Numbered from the stretch's first letter, positions 1 to 16,200 are shown. The stretch: 64,000 nt of DNA from Tetrahymena thermophila SB210 (GCF_000189635.1 NW_002476567.1:434001-498000); one strand, 5' to 3'. Program-made: numbers and translations. The notes: generated by a model from the letters alone, not told the origin.

Positions 1-84
1 CTCTGCAATTTCTTAGCATTAAAAATAAGAATAACTTATTTTATTTAATAAAATTAGAGTTTGTCATCAACAAGAATACAAATA

Positions 85-3000
85 ATGTCATCTTATCTGT
101 AATTTTTAAATTATTTGATTTTACTTTCGCAAATTTATCCATTTATTTATTTATTAACTACTTCTCGATAGTTTTTTAAATAATTTTTCTATGAATAATA
201 AATAAAAAGGGCGATAGATCATCTAACTAAAGAAGAGTAAATTATTTAATTTAAAACATGAGCATTATCAAAAACATAATGAATTTATTTTAAAAATTAG
301 ATTATTAGCTTTAACTCGGCAAGATCTTCCGAAGCTCCATAAAATTAGTTTTAACAAAATTTATAGCAAAATTAATAGCAAAGTTAGGAGTCTTTGATTC
401 GTAGAGAGTCACCTCCTTAATAAACTAATAAATAAAACTCACATAAGGATAATTTCTCTCCTATTAAAAAGAACCCTGACCCTGCTATTGCAATATTCTC
501 AAATTATTCAACTTAAAATCCCTTTAAAGAGCATGATAAATTTGATGATATAAATAAAAACAGATAGAGCACATAAAATTAAAATAACAACAATTCAAGC
601 AATAGCAGCAGCTAAAATATATCAAATGACTGGATTGATATTAGGAAAGATAATTAAAGCCAAACATTTGAAAAAGGTTAAGTTAAAGTAGTAAATTTAA
701 AAGGGAAGGATCCTCATATTATTGCATAAGAATAGGAAATTATGTTTAATTCTCTAAAAAATATGAAAGTAGATCGCGATTTTATTTTAAAGGGTGAGGA
801 ATTGAAAGCGTTTTCAGAAACTTTTCTCAAGTTTGGTTAGTATATGGTTGAAGGCAAATTAATTCTAACAAACTACAAAGTAATTTATATTAAATTAAGA
901 GCATATATATCATTAAATTAATATAAATGTATTTAAATTTATCTTTAATATCAAAGTTAATATTTGTGCCAAATGATGAAGGTAGATTATTCTAATTTAT
1001 TGATAGAAAAGATTTTCAGTTGATACCATTAGGGTTCATTCATAAGCTAGAAAGAAGTGTAGAAAAGAAGGGTTTATAGTATTCTTATATTGATATAACA
1101 TGTAAAGATGGCAGAAATTATAGGTTTAGATACTAGCCAGAGTGCTAAAACTAATCATTTGAAATGTAAATCAAAATACATGCAACTGCATTTCCTGAGG
1201 ATGTAAGGAGACTCTTTTCCTATTCTTATAGCATCTATGACAGATAATTAGAAGATTAATTTTAAGGATGGTAACTATTAGACATCAAAGCTGAATTTGA
1301 AAGACAAGGTGTTATTATTTAACCAGTCGAATTTGATAAAAGCCAAACAGATAAGGATTATGCATCAGTAAAAGAATTTGTTTCTATGAAAATAGATTTT
1401 AAAAATTCCATTTTATTGTAAAAATTCTAATTAACTTTTTGAATAATTAATTAGAGTCCTTTCAAGTATATGGACAATAGCACAGGTGGAGTTTGCTCAA
1501 CTTATCCCCCTTTGATAGTTGTTCCTAGCAAGTTGTCTAATGATGATGTTATAAAATGCTCGAAATTTCGTTCAAGAGAAAGATTACCAGCACTTTCATT
1601 TGCTTTTAAAAGGAGACCAAATTCTAGCTATACAACTTTATGGAGATGTGCTCAATGTAAGCCTGGTATTAACTCTAATAGATCTATTGAAGATGAGACA
1701 TTCATAAAAGTTATCGGATGTCTTGAAAAAAACTCTAATATTCGTAAATAATTTTCATTACTAAATAAGAAGAATTAATTTTATTTCTATTTTATTAATA
1801 AAAACTAGCTAAGGTAGTAAAAATATACGATGCCAGACCATATCTTAATGCTGTTGGCCAACAAATTACAGGTAAAGGTTATGAGCAGAAATAGTATTAT
1901 AGGAATGGTGATATCGAATTTTTAGATATTCATAATATTCACAAAGTACGTGAGTCTTACAAAAAAATGGCTGCTGCAGCTTATGCTGGTACAAACGAAT
2001 TCTTAAAAGAAGTCGATAAAAGTGATTGGTTTATTCATATAAGTACAATTATGGAAGGTACTCGTAAAGTTGTTAGTTCGTTAACAGATGAAGTAAATGT
2101 AGTGATTCACTGCAGTGATGGATGGGATAGAACATCTCAGCTCATTTGCTTAGCATAAATGTGTATAGATCCTTACTTTCGTACTATTGAAGGTTTTGAA
2201 GTACTCATAGAAAAAGATTGGGTATAATTTGGCCATCAATTCTGTTTGCGTTCAGGGCATGCTTCAAAAAATTGCAATGACGACCAAAGAGCTCCTATAT
2301 TTATTTAATTTTTAGATTGTGTTTATTAATTAACCTTGTAATACCCTCTTTCTTTTGAGTTTAATTCTAAGTTTTTAAGTGAAATAGCACATCATTACTT
2401 GAGCTGCAGGTTCGGTACTTTCTTATACAACAGCTACCAAGTACATTTATTAGTATGTTAAAATTTCCAAATAACTTTTAAAACTTTAAATTAAAGGAAC
2501 AAGTTGCTTACAATGCAAGATCTTAAACTATTTCTTTATGGAGCTACTTAAACAGTTAAAGAGTAACATTTGAAAATCCCTTTTATTTGTCAGTTCATGA
2601 TACCAACTTATCTATAATCTTCCCTGATAGCCATACAAGAAGATTTTCAGTTTGGAGAGATCATTTCATGATTTATTAACCTGGTTTTTGTGATGCCTAC
2701 AAAATTTACACCGAATGCAACTTTTCAGAGTAAAACTTTTTTTTCGAATTTAAATATTTACACTTTTGATCAATATAGGGATAATATGTACGTATTGAAG
2801 AGATCTTCTTAAATGAGATATGAATAATTTAGAGAAGAAAACAAACTACTTCATAAAAAGATAGAAGAGTTAGAAGCTTAACTCAAAGCTTTAAACCACA
2901 ATGAAGAGGAAGATAAGTTCTTAAATAATAATAATAATAATAAAAACTAAGAAAAGTAAACCACCGAAGAGATTTTATCAAATAGAAAAAAAACAGAAGC

Positions 3001-3445
3001 AAAATTAAATTCTAACCCTTTGATGTAAGCTAATTTTGGTGCAAAAAAAAATACAAGCGAAGCTGTTAATGAAATCACAGAAAAAGAAATTTAATAAAAC
3101 GAGAATATAGAAAATCAAAATATCTTGATCCCTCAAGTAAGTGATATCTAATTAACAGAAAAGCAAGAAGAATTTGTTTCTAACTAAGAATTAGATAAAG
3201 CATATATTGAAGAGTTAGGATAGGAAAAAGGAGAGGATTTTGGAAGTTTAAATTAGGATGAAATAGATCGCTAAAGTAATTTACAATCAAACTCCAAAAT
3301 AGTTACAGATACAGATAAAAATGAAGCTTCTTAATTAGATTAATAACAATAAGAAAATATACTATAAGAAATACTTGAAGAAGAAGAATAACTAAAACAC
3401 AATTAAGAAGATGTAAATAATGTGATAACTTTAGATGACGATTGA
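85..3445 (+). CDS. Myotubularin-family phosphoinositide 3-phosphatase
   Basis: Predicted to remove the 3-phosphate from PI3P and PI(3,5)P2 on endosomal membranes. Model: exons 85-98, 309-879, 957-1417, 1457-1743, 1809-2440, 2497-2729, 2779-3445, giving 954 residues ending at TGA. A Q/N/S-rich N-terminus leads into a PH-GRAM domain (GEELKAF...GKLILTNYK), then the myotubularin block CSTYPPLIVVP, the RLPALSFAF segment and the catalytic CX5R loop HCSDGWDRTSQ with Cys near residue 546. Cys, Asp and Arg of the loop are all present, so this looks like an active enzyme and not a pseudophosphatase. The tail (about 200 residues) is a short coiled coil followed by Q/N/E-rich sequence. The 14-base first exon is inferred from frame and splice fit only; the remaining exons are firm. 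A competing reading frame from the ATG at 247 runs into TGA. Confidence 0.93.
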
Positions 3446-3909
3446 GATAGATATTGATATAATCTTTTGTTTAAGTTTAGCAAATTATATTTATTGTCAA
3501 TATAATAAGATTTTAAGTGTATTTCTAAGTTTGTTTTTGTGTAATTTATAGAAAAATTATCTCTTTTATAATCATTAAAAAATTAATAAAATGTATTTAT
3601 TTATTAAATTAATTAATTATTTTTTAATGTTGATGTTTAAACAAATGTTTGTTTAATGGTTTTTAAATCAGATAAAAAAGTAAAAATAAAATATAAATAT
3701 AAATATAAATAAATAAAAAAGGATTGAATAAAGAAAAATTAAAGAATAGACTTAGTTCATATCAAAGACTAAATGAAGATAATAAATTACGAATATCAAA
3801 ACTCTTTGATAATACAAATTAAACAGTTTTATTTAAATTTATTATTAAATTGATATTGAATGAACAAGTCTTAATTTGTAATCAGATAAATCTATCAAGA
3901 AAACATCAA
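3446..3909. other. Convergent intergenic spacer
   Basis: This AT-rich spacer lies between the 3' ends of the myotubularin gene and the succinyl-CoA ligase gene. No gene or structured element was recognised. Confidence 0.6.
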
Positions 3910-6189
3910 TCAGTTCTTATGGACCTTCATGAGGTTGAGCATTTCTTGACCTAAGGTGGCAGGAGATCTGCAGACCTTAATGCCAGCAGATTCTAAAGCC
4001 TTGATCTTTTCAGTGGCAGAACCCTTACCACCAGAAACGATAGCACCAGCGTGACCCATTCTTCTCTCAGGAGGAGCAGTAACACCAGCAATGAAAGAAA
4101 CAACGGGCTTGTTGGTTTTATTGTTAGCCTTCAACCAGGCAGCAGCTTGTTCTTCAGCTTCACCACCGATTTCACCAATTAATAAAATACCTTTTTTTAT
4201 AAAACAATTAGTGAGCAAGTTTTCAAAATTAATTACAATTTTTAAATAAATAATCTAAAATTAGTAAAATCTTTTAGCATTTTATTAAGAAAGTATTTCT
4301 TAAGTAAATTTACAAATAATATGTTTAATCAATATTATTTATTTTAAAAGCATTATATATTCTATAATTTTGCTATATTCTAAATCTTATTGCCAAATAA
4401 TAATGCTATCTTTTAATAAGCTGAATTAATATAATTTTATTATTTTTTTTTACCTTCAGTTTCGGGATCTTCAACGAATCTTTCGAGGACATCGATGAAA
4501 TTGGTACCGTTGAAAGGATCACCACCAATACCAACGACGGTAGATTGACCCAAACCAGCCTTAGTAGTTTAGTCAACAGCTTCGTAAGTCAAAGTACCAG
4601 ATCTTGAGACGATACCTTTTATATAAAATATAAGAATTATGTAAGGAAGAAACTAAATTTAATCATTCATTTTAATTATTTCAATCTGCACCTTATCTAC
4701 AAAATAAATAAATAAATTTAAGATATGCTTGATGTTTTTTGTATATTTATTTATCTATTAATTTAATTTGTTATTATTATTTTATTTTGAATTTTTGTCT
4801 AAAAAATAATGTTCTTTTGTATTCTTTTAAAGATATAAATAGTTCTATTGTTTTCTACACATCTTAAGTAAAAAAGAAAAACGATATAGTCTTTTTTAAG
4901 ATACTTTTTATTAAGCAATTTAATCTATTTAAGTTCTTTCCTTCAATTAATTTAATAAAATTAAGGCAGAATATTCAGATTATTTTGAATTATTAAAAAT
5001 GCAGTTAGCTATTAATATGCGAAACTTCTTAAGCATTCTCTTTTTTAGAATCAAAGTGCAAACTGAAAGGTAATTAAAAATATAGCTTGAGTGAATATTT
5101 AAGAGTAATTTGCTTACCGATTTTACCAGGCTTGTGAATGTAACCGGGCATAATACCAATCTTACATTCGTTGGGCTTAATGATACCAGGGCAATTGGGA
5201 CCAATAATTCTGGTAATCTTTTGTTGTCTAAGAGCGTGCTTAACCTTGACCATGTCGTGTTATGGGATACCATCGGTGATGACAACGACCAAGGGAATTT
5301 CAGCTTCAATAGCTTCCATAATAGCCTTAGCAGCATGAGGGGGAGGAACGTAGATAACGGAAGCATCACAACCGGTGACTTTCTTGGCTTCTTGGCAGTT
5401 CTTGAAAACGGGTAAGCCCAAGTGGGTTTGACCAGCCTTAGCAGGATTGACACCACCAACCATCTTAGTACCGTATTCAAGAGCTTGTTGAGTGTGTAAA
5501 GTACCCTAAATTTTAATAAAAGGAGTTTTAATAAATAAATATCTCTAAATTTTTCTAATTTATTCTCTCGCTTCAAATGAATAAATAAGATAGATATATC
5601 TGTTTCCTTGGAAATACGATTGTTGATTCCCTTCTTTTTAAAGTTCTTTTTTTGCTTATTCAAATGAGATTTATAAAAGAGATTTCTTCTAATATGTAGC
5701 TTGTTTTGGATTTGACTGAATTTTGTTTTGCAGTAATAATTCAAATAATTTCTGTGTTTTAATACTCCCTTATCTACGATTTTAATGCTCTTTTGCTGAA
5801 ATTTGAATTGGACTTTATTTATTTGCTTCGATTTTTTACAATTTGACTGCTTAATTTGTATTTTTTGATACTTGATAATCATTTTTATTTTCATGGCTAT
5901 TTTACTTTTTAAGGTCTATTTGCTTTGAAACTTTCAAACTGAAGAAATATTTTCATTTGAAGAGGATATGGTTTAAAATGACTAATAGAGAAAATGAAGG
6001 AAAGGGAGAGCATTTGCTAAAATCCAAAAGCGAGCTGGAGAACAAATGAAAATAGCTCAAAATTTAGAAATTGATATCAATTCTTACTTGGTTACCAGTG
6101 ATACCTTGGCAAATAACCTTAGTGTGCTTGTTAATCCAAACGTAGGGCTTGGTAGAGCTGAAGAAATTGGAAATAGTCTTTGACAACAT
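3910..6189 (-). CDS. SUCLG1: Succinate-CoA ligase subunit alpha, mitochondrial
   Basis: TCA-cycle enzyme subunit that binds CoA and carries the phosphohistidine of succinyl-CoA to succinate conversion, making ATP or GTP with the beta subunit in the mitochondrial matrix. Exons (transcript order) 6189-6088, 5505-5118, 4615-4454, 4190-3910 give 310 residues; introns are 582, 502 and 263 nt. Seen: a short Ser/Lys-rich mitochondrial presequence, the CoA-binding [11 protein letters not shown] loop, [31 protein letters not shown] and the active-site block [15 protein letters not shown] with the phospho-His near residue 264. The Gln of VDQTT is TAA. Codon choice is much richer in C/G-ending codons than in neighbouring genes, typical of strongly expressed ciliate genes. 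Family identity is certain; nucleotide specificity, set by the beta subunit, cannot be seen here. Confidence 0.97.
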
Positions 6190-7691
6190 TCTCTTTATTT
6201 ACTTTTTATTTTTGTTTTTGTTTATTTTATAATAAATAATTTATGATTTTTTAATTAGTTTTTTTCTTTAATTCCTTAAGAATCTCCTCCTCCTTTTTAT
6301 TTAATAATTATTTTTATTTATTTTTTATTTTTCTTCTTTTCTTCTATCTTGAATGAGGAATATCTCAGTATTTGTCACTCTCACCTTTGAAGGTCTATTC
6401 TCTGATTTATTATTACTACAGCTTCTGTCCTATCTGCTTAATTTCGCTAACAAATAAACAAGCAAGCAAGCGAGATAGCAATCAAATCAATAAACTAATA
6501 AACACTTATTAATTTATAGATTTGTGACTATCTCCTTAGTCTTCAATAGCGCTAGCAACTTACTAGAGATACAAAATTTTAAAAACATTTCTTTTAAACT
6601 TTCTATAGAAACTTATTAAGGTCTTATTTTATTTAATTGCAAATTAAAAGACAATTGTGATATATGATTTAATGCAAAGTGAGTTTATTTATTTATTTAT
6701 TTAAGGACCTCACCTTCATAACCATTATAAATTAAAAGAAATATTAGATATATCAAAATCATTCTAATAAAAATTTAAGCTGACAAAAGTTTTTTGTATC
6801 TTTTAACGAAAAATAAAAAAATTTAAGTAATGCTGAAATTTTCTACATGCAATTATTAATATCATAAGAAATTTCCTCATTCATAATCAATCAATATTAT
6901 CTTTATCTCCAACTTATTTTTAAATTAAAAGATATTCATTAGCTCCAAGAAAAGCCTTAGATATTCCAAGAAAGATCACACACTTTTCATTTTAACCATT
7001 TTCAAGATAAAAATTAATTTACTCAGTGTATTTACATATAAATTAGTCTTAAAATTTAATGCAAATAATTATTTACAAAATTATTTAAATTTTAATTATT
7101 TTATAAAATTATTATTTAATCTTTTTTTTTATCTACTCGGATTAACTTCTCAATAGTTGGTCAATTTATTTTTTGTATAAAAAATCTTGGATTTATTTCT
7201 AAATCAATAATTCAAATAAAGAAAAAATAATTTTAAATCTAAAAAAGTAACCCATTTATTTATTAATCATTCAAAATATATTTCTTTCTTAAAATTTGCT
7301 TCAATTCCAAAATTAAAAAAAACATTGTTAAATACACTTTTTAAACTTTTTTATTAGAAGTGATAATAAAATTATTTTTTTTTTATTATCATTTTTAATA
7401 AATATTTAAGAAATTTTGGAATTTTTAATAAATTTTTTACTTTTTAAGTTTACTTTTCTAATAAAAATAAGAAATTTATTTATTTATTAAAATTAAATAT
7501 GAAGTTATTTCCAAGAAAAATCTTTTTTTATTAATGAAAAATTTAGAAAATATTTTTTTTAAATAATCCAATAAATCAATAATAAAAGAAGATTTATTTA
7601 TTTAGAATGATAGTCATATTGAAAGATACATTTATTTATTGATTTATTATTTCAGATGATAAATTGAAAGAAAATATTCTCTGAAAAAGAA
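6190..7691. other. Intergenic, 5' flank of the SUCLG1 gene
   Basis: The first 400 bases upstream of the SUCLG1 start are T/C-rich and probably hold its promoter and 5' leader. The rest is A/T runs with TTTATTTATT-type simple repeats. No gene is supported here. Confidence 0.5.
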
Positions 7692-8030
7692 ATGCTTGCA
7701 GCTTATTACAACAATACAAAGAAGAATTTATTAGATGCAGCACGATTGGATAGGATGCATGCGCATTAGAATACTGAATAGTATTAAATTAATATAGGTT
7801 TATTTATATATTCTGCAATTAATACTTTACTAATCTAATAGATACACTAATTTCCTTCATTTAACTAATTAGATTTAAACTACTATCCAAATAGCTTTAT
7901 TGATCATAGATAGATAGTACTCTGCTGCATTTTAAAAATAACTTTATTTTTGATTGTAAAGCTTACAAACAGGTTAGCTACTGTTTAGATTATTTAATTT
8001 ATGTTATTTTCTCACAAATATTTATCGTGA
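7692..8030 (+). CDS. Small ORF of uncertain status (112 aa)
   Basis: An open frame under the ciliate code runs from ATG to TGA and overlaps the last bases of the minus-strand gene ending at 8012. Its first 35 residues (LLDAARLDRMHAHQNTEQYQ) look protein-like. The rest is hydrophobic and AT-driven. It has no recognised family, and it could equally be a chance ORF, since TGA alone is rare in DNA this AT-rich. Confidence 0.22.
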
Positions 8031-8925
8031 GGAGCTCTCTTTCTAACTTCGACGTTAGCACCGAAAACCTTAGGAATGAAACCTAAATCGACTAAGTGTT
8101 CATCCTTGGTCTTTTGTAAAGGATCATCACCAGCGGGATCTTCAGTTAAGTATCTCATTCTTTGGAATTATCTGTTATAGTAGTAATCGTAATTGCTGTT
8201 AATAGTTTGCATTTCCAAGAATTTACCACCATTACCTAATTTCATTACAAAATTAAAATTTAACACCTTATTTATTCCTTGAACTTAACAAAATTTTTTC
8301 TTAAATGATATCATTGTTTGAATTTCATTCCTAATTCTATTTATTTATTTCTTTATTCGTTTATTTTGCTAAAAAATAAAATTTGATATCTAAATTCATA
8401 TTGAACTATCGCATGTTTTATAATTCGAACTAAGCCTTATTTAATTAATTAATCAATGACTTTTCGCCAAATAAAATAATTTCTTTTTCTCATTTTCAAA
8501 AGATACGCAATATTAAATTATTTGCTACTATGTTAAGATAAAATTCTGACTATGATATCACTAAAAACTTTAAAAAGGCTTTACCATTTTCACCAAAAAT
8601 GTATTTATCAACAGCAGCGTCAATGAAAAATTTGAAAACTAAGCAACCTCCCAAAATACCACCTATTTATTTATAGTAAATAAAAAATAAATGATAAATT
8701 AAATTAATATTTTGAAAATATGATCGCTTGTATATTCGCGATAAATGCAACAAGTTGTTGGAAATTTCAAGATTTACCAATGTAGAATTTTGCGGCCTTG
8801 TAATTCTTAATGGAATCGTTGATCTTTTTCATTTCAACACCTTGATATTTATAGAGATCAGCGAATCTCAATTTGTTGGGATTGGGCCAGAGTTGGGGAT
8901 TAACAATCTTAGGATCCTAGCTCAT
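8012..8925 (-). CDS. Small single-pass membrane protein, possibly a mitochondrial complex subunit
   Basis: Exons 8925-8778, 8662-8585 and 8235-8012 join in phase to a protein of 149 residues. It begins MSQDPKIVNPQLWPNPNKL and has one hydrophobic stretch near residues 48-62 (YIGGILGGCLVFKFF). A Tyr/Arg-rich segment (NYDYYYNRQFQRMRY) follows, and the end is basic (VRKRAPHDKYL). C/G-ending codons are frequent, as in SUCLG1, suggesting strong expression. I do not recognise the family. Small size, one membrane span, charged tail and codon bias would fit one of the lineage-specific subunits of ciliate respiratory complexes, but that is inference. Splice sites are all GT/AG with GGTAA-type donors. 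Confidence 0.85.
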
Positions 8926-10105
8926 TTCTTTTTTCTTAATTTATCTTCTTTATTTATTTCTTTTTTCCTCTATTCAATAAATAATAAATATTCTTTAATT
9001 ACTTTTACTTTTCCTTTAATTTTTTTATCATCAATAAAGAAAGCATTCATTCATATAATAAATCCAAATTAATTAAAGTAAAAACTTCTTTACATGAAAA
9101 TTTCTCATACTAATTCAATGCACAGACAGCTCCAATTAATAATCAAAGCTCAAATCCATTATTTTATTTTTCCTTTATCTGTCCATACAATTTTTATTAT
9201 TAAAATCAAAAATCTTTTTTTTTCCTTCTATTAGAAATCAAACAATTAAATTAAATGAAATAAGACTTTATTTATTTGGATTTGCATGCATCATCAATAA
9301 ATACCTAAATAAATAAATAAATTATTTAAAATAAAATTAGTTTTTAAAATATTTAAACTTTAGTATTTATTTATTCTAGTTTGGAAATTTCATTTTTGAT
9401 TATCCTAAATAAAAAATTCTAGTTTTCATTACTTTATCAGTTTATTTAATACTTTATTTCTAACATATTTAAAAAGATAAATTAATATAATTTAATTAAA
9501 TTAAGATTGCTTATTTCAACAATTTTGAATTAATTTTAAATTTAGTTTCCATTTTATTTTTAAATATAACAAAATTTAATTGGATTTAATTTTCAGAAAT
9601 GCTTTTTTTATTTTTTGAAATCATAATTTGCAGTTTAAAAATGTTTGTAGTTAAAAGATAAAAATTATTTGAGCAAACTAAAATCTATTCATTAAAATAA
9701 AAATTAAAATATTTTAAGATGAAATTTATTTAAATTAATTTTAAAATATTTATTAAAATTTAATTTAAATAAAATGATAATTTAATAAAAAAAAACAGAA
9801 TATCGATTGATAATTTTAAGAGCAGATTTCTAATGTTCTGAAGATGCATAGCCTTTTCTTTAGGACTATGATAATAGATAGAAGATGAATAGATTCGTAA
9901 ATGATCAATAAAAAATCAAAAGATTTCATTTTTTAAATAAAATTGAATTGTTTTTATGAATCGATAATGATTTAACAAATACAAAGAGTCTTTCATTCAT
10001 TATAAGATATATTAATAGATTGATTGATACTTATTATATAAATTATTGCTTTTAGTAAAAACGAAAATAAAACTAAAAAGAAAAAAAATAAGCAAATTAT
10101 TAGGA
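8926..10105. other. Intergenic, divergent promoter region
   Basis: This spacer lies between two divergently transcribed genes and is A/T runs throughout. Promoters of both genes must lie here, but no defined motif was recognised. Confidence 0.5.
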
Positions 10106-12200
<2,095 letters not shown>

Positions 12201-13271
12201 AGGGAAATCGTATATATCAAAATATAAATTTAATTCAATAAAAAAACACTTACTCAGCTAAACTAGTAATCAAGTCATCTTTTACAATTTTTATAAATGT
12301 ATATTATGTAATAAACCTTCTACTAGTTAAAGATAATTCATTCTTACTTTACTGTTTTTGTATCAATTTCATAAAATTTTATTTTTAATTCTATTTTTGC
12401 TAATTAATGAAAAACCACAATCTTAAAGAAAGCAATTGTTAATTTTTCAATATATAAAAAAAAACTATTTTTACAATCAATTTTAACTTATTAGAAAGTT
12501 TTCATTTAAGTAATATAATTATAAACATCCAAAAAATGTTGAAATTACTTTTTTAAAATTATTTTCATAAAACAAAAATCTTTTCTCTTAAACCTTTTTA
12601 AGCTAATTATTAAAATTTTAGCAAGCAGTCAGTATATTATTTTATTACATTACTATTTAAATATTTAAATAGACAGAAATATATTTTCGATATAAATAAA
12701 AAGAAATTAGAAAGAAAATAAATAGAATAAATCCTCCCTGCATTTTTTCAATGAAATGAATTTTCAAATTTTTTGAAAATAAATATTCAAATAGCATCCA
12801 ATAATGAGCTTTTAGGGTAAAAAATTTAATAATTTGTTTAAATAAAAAGTATTTTTTTTATTATTTAATTTATTTAATTTAATAAAAATTGTCTCTTAAA
12901 TCATAAAATTTAAATATTATTATAAAATAAAAATATTTCTTATTGAGGTTAATTATTAAAATTGAATACCATACTTTAATATTAATATACTATCATTTAA
13001 TATAAAATAAAAAAATTTTATTTGAGATAAACAAATTTATTATTTTAAATATTCTAATCTCATTTTATTAATAAAATAACATTTTTCAAAAAAAAATTTG
13101 TTGAGTAAGTACTAATAATTTGAAAGATTATAATTTAAAGAATTAAAATAAGTAATTCTAGTATTTAATTTTCAAATCTATCTAAAATAATTTTTATAAA
13201 TTGAAGAATAAAATATAGTGTTTACAAAATTTTATAGAGAGGAAAAATAAAAGTTTATTGATTAGAAATTA
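12201..13271. other. Convergent intergenic spacer
   Basis: A/T-rich sequence lies between the 3' ends of RPT3 and the cyclic-nucleotide-binding-like gene. Long A and T runs occur, and no gene or RNA was recognised. Confidence 0.55.
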
Positions 13272-16200
13272 TCATAGTTAAATTTGATTGTTTACATTCT
13301 TTTATTAAACGATCATATATTGTTTTATTTGTGTTTGCTTCATTAGATCTTTGATTAGGGTTTTTTTAGAAATAATGTTTTATGCTGCAGCTGCTGTTAC
13401 TGGTCTAGAGATAAAATCTTAGAAAACATCTCCATCATAAATATTGTAAGGATTACCGTTTTTGCATTTTGCATAAAATTCAAAATTTTGTATATGGTTA
13501 GATAAAGATTTCATTTACTCACTGTTAATTTAGGAATGTTGCTGTTAAGAAGGGTACTTCAAATCTGTCTAATTTCCTTGATTATTTGTTTTACTATTCT
13601 TAATCTTAGAATTATGCCAAGATTTTAGTTTTAAAGTGTTCTTAAAGACTTTATTTATTGACTAAGCATTCATAGTTAAATCAATTTAGTGCAACTTAGG
13701 TGAATTTAATATTTTTTTAAAATTAAATTCTTCGATTGTTTAATGCATAGACATAGCTTTATTTTATTTATAGTTAGGTAAAGGAGAGGATTATTTCCTA
13801 TAGAAGTTATCTAAAGACTTCTCAATTTATTCAGATGTTGAAAGCTAATTATTTTGGTCTATCTGATCTTATATGTTTAAGTTAGACACTTGTTAGTTCA
13901 TTAATTTTAAATTTATTAAGGCAGATAAAGCAGACATATTTGCTTTGTGTGATTATTCGGGATTAAAACCAACAAAACTTGTGTTTATAGAAGAACTATT
14001 ATTAGCTTGTTATTATTATTATTAGTGAATATTTTACTAGCTTGCTTATTAGCTTACTATATTTATGCTAGGTATATCAAAACCTTTGGTTTTTATCGAG
14101 AAATCATATTTTTTTTCGCTCTTACTCCTTCTTATACGAATTATCTTTTTTACTTCATCAGAGTTCTCTTTATACTTTTAAAAAGGTGTTTTTTTTAGTT
14201 GTTAAGAAAATGGTGATTATTAGTTATCTTTCTTTTCTTAACTTTAATTTCTGCTCTTAATAGCACTGCTAGGAAGAGTTTAAACGTTTTCCTATTCACT
14301 TTTCTCGAAAAATACAGAGGTATTTTTAAATAAATCTGATTCATTTTTGTTTTCATCATAAAAGTTATTAATTTTTTAGCTTTTATTTACATTTTAAATA
14401 ATATTTTTGTAATGGTTGTAATTTACTTTGAGTAATCTGCTAGTTTTATTTTAAATATTGTTTTGCTACTCAGCTTTATTTAGTTCATTCATAGAAATTT
14501 CCTGCTTTTCTCCTGCAGAAAATTCAACTATTTTATTTGAAGAATTTTCTAGGTCTTTGTTGCTTTATGACTTTAGCTCTGTTTTACTCACATTTCTATC
14601 CACTAAATATTATTATTGCTATAAAGGAAATTTTTAGATATTATACTTGTCTCCATTTTAAAATTTTGCTTTTTTAGAACCCAATACAAATGATTAGTTT
14701 TTGCTATTTTAAATAGATTAAGAGTTATTATTTTATGGCTTATTAAGCTCAAATTAATATAAATGCTGAGCAATAACATTGTATTTTATTTATTCCAATT
14801 TTTATGAAGGATTTTAATTATTTTATATTGTTATTTGTTACTGTAAATTTTCTCCATTGAGATGTTATGGGTTTTATATTAAATCATCTTTGACAATTAA
14901 AATTTAATTATTATTATTTTCATCTTTAATCTGCATCTCTTAATTTAAAGTTTTATCTATTTTATTAATCTACATCTGCTTGTATTTTCTGAGCTCTTTT
15001 TCTGTAAAGTGAAAGTTTGTTATATTATAAAAAGTCTAATTTTATCTTTTGCTGGTTTAAGAGAAACTTCTTTTTTTATCTTTGATTTAGTTATTGGTAA
15101 TTTTTTCACCTATTTAATCTTCTAGTTGATGTTTTAGGTAGTGATTTAATTAAATATGATCAAGATCATCGTTTGTTACAGCATAGAGAATCTAGTTTTC
15201 ATTTAAAACTTGCTCTCTCTAAAGCTGTTTCCTTCTGTTTTCTTTCTATTTTTATCTTTTAATTTCGTCTATGGTTTTTTCTAAAATTTGAATCCTTTCC
15301 ATTTGTCTAATGCTTCTATAAATGCTATCTAAAAACTTTCTCTTTTTTTTCTCTTGCTATTATTCATAGCTATCTAGTCCTTCCTTAGCAGCAAAATAAT
15401 TATAAACTAATTAAAATAATTTCTTTTCGATGCTATAAACAACAGTCTCATCTTTTTTGCAAACTACTTAATACTCTCTCTTATTTATTAATTTCGTTTC
15501 ATTCTGATCTAAAATTCCCTCTTCACCAAAAACGCTAACACTTTATTCAAAATAATATATTTTAAAATGTTTTTCATTTAAATCATCAATTAAATTAATT
15601 CAAATATAAAATTTTAGATATTTTATTAAAACAATCTTTAAATAAGCTTTCAAACATTTATTTTTGAAGTGATTAAATTTCCTAAACAAATTATTTAATT
15701 TTACCTGTTGATTACTTCAATTTTTGTTCCTAATTGCAATTACTACTTTTTAGCCTTTTAACTATTAAAAATTAGAAAGATCAAATTAAATTAGGTTTCA
15801 TGATAAATGATATAAATACTTATTTTGTTTAGTCACTTAGGATTATATATCTTGATTTTAATACAAAGGTTATAATTTATGTATCATTCCTGAGCAAAAA
15901 AAATAAATTTTGTTAATTTGTTCTCCAATATTAAATATCACATCGTGCATTTTGTATTAGTGCCTCTAAGAAATTTTACTAAATTCATAGATGCAATACT
16001 AAGGCCAATTATAAAATAATTATGTTTTTCTAAACATTTTATCACTTTCAAGGTGTAACAGAAAGAATTTATGAGCAAAATATTTATAGTAAGAAGATGG
16101 TTGAATAACTGCAAATTCGCATTTTGTTACACATACAACAGAATATAACTCTGGATAACGATATTCCAAAGATGTTTCCCCAAACATATCACCTACTTTT

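Noticed and set aside
4980-5894. Long minus-strand open frame across SUCLG1
   Set aside because: It runs through the first two introns of SUCLG1 and is out of frame with the conserved exon in between.
13376-13570. Plus-strand ORF starting MFYAAAAVTGLE
   Set aside because: It is the antisense of the 3' part of the CNB-like gene, whose minus-strand frame is continuous for 756 codons here.
15682-15704. A 23-nt intron in the CNB-like gene
   Set aside because: It is too short for this genome, where the other introns are about 40 nt or longer. The 164-nt intron 15541-15704 from the same donor restores the CNB motif in phase.
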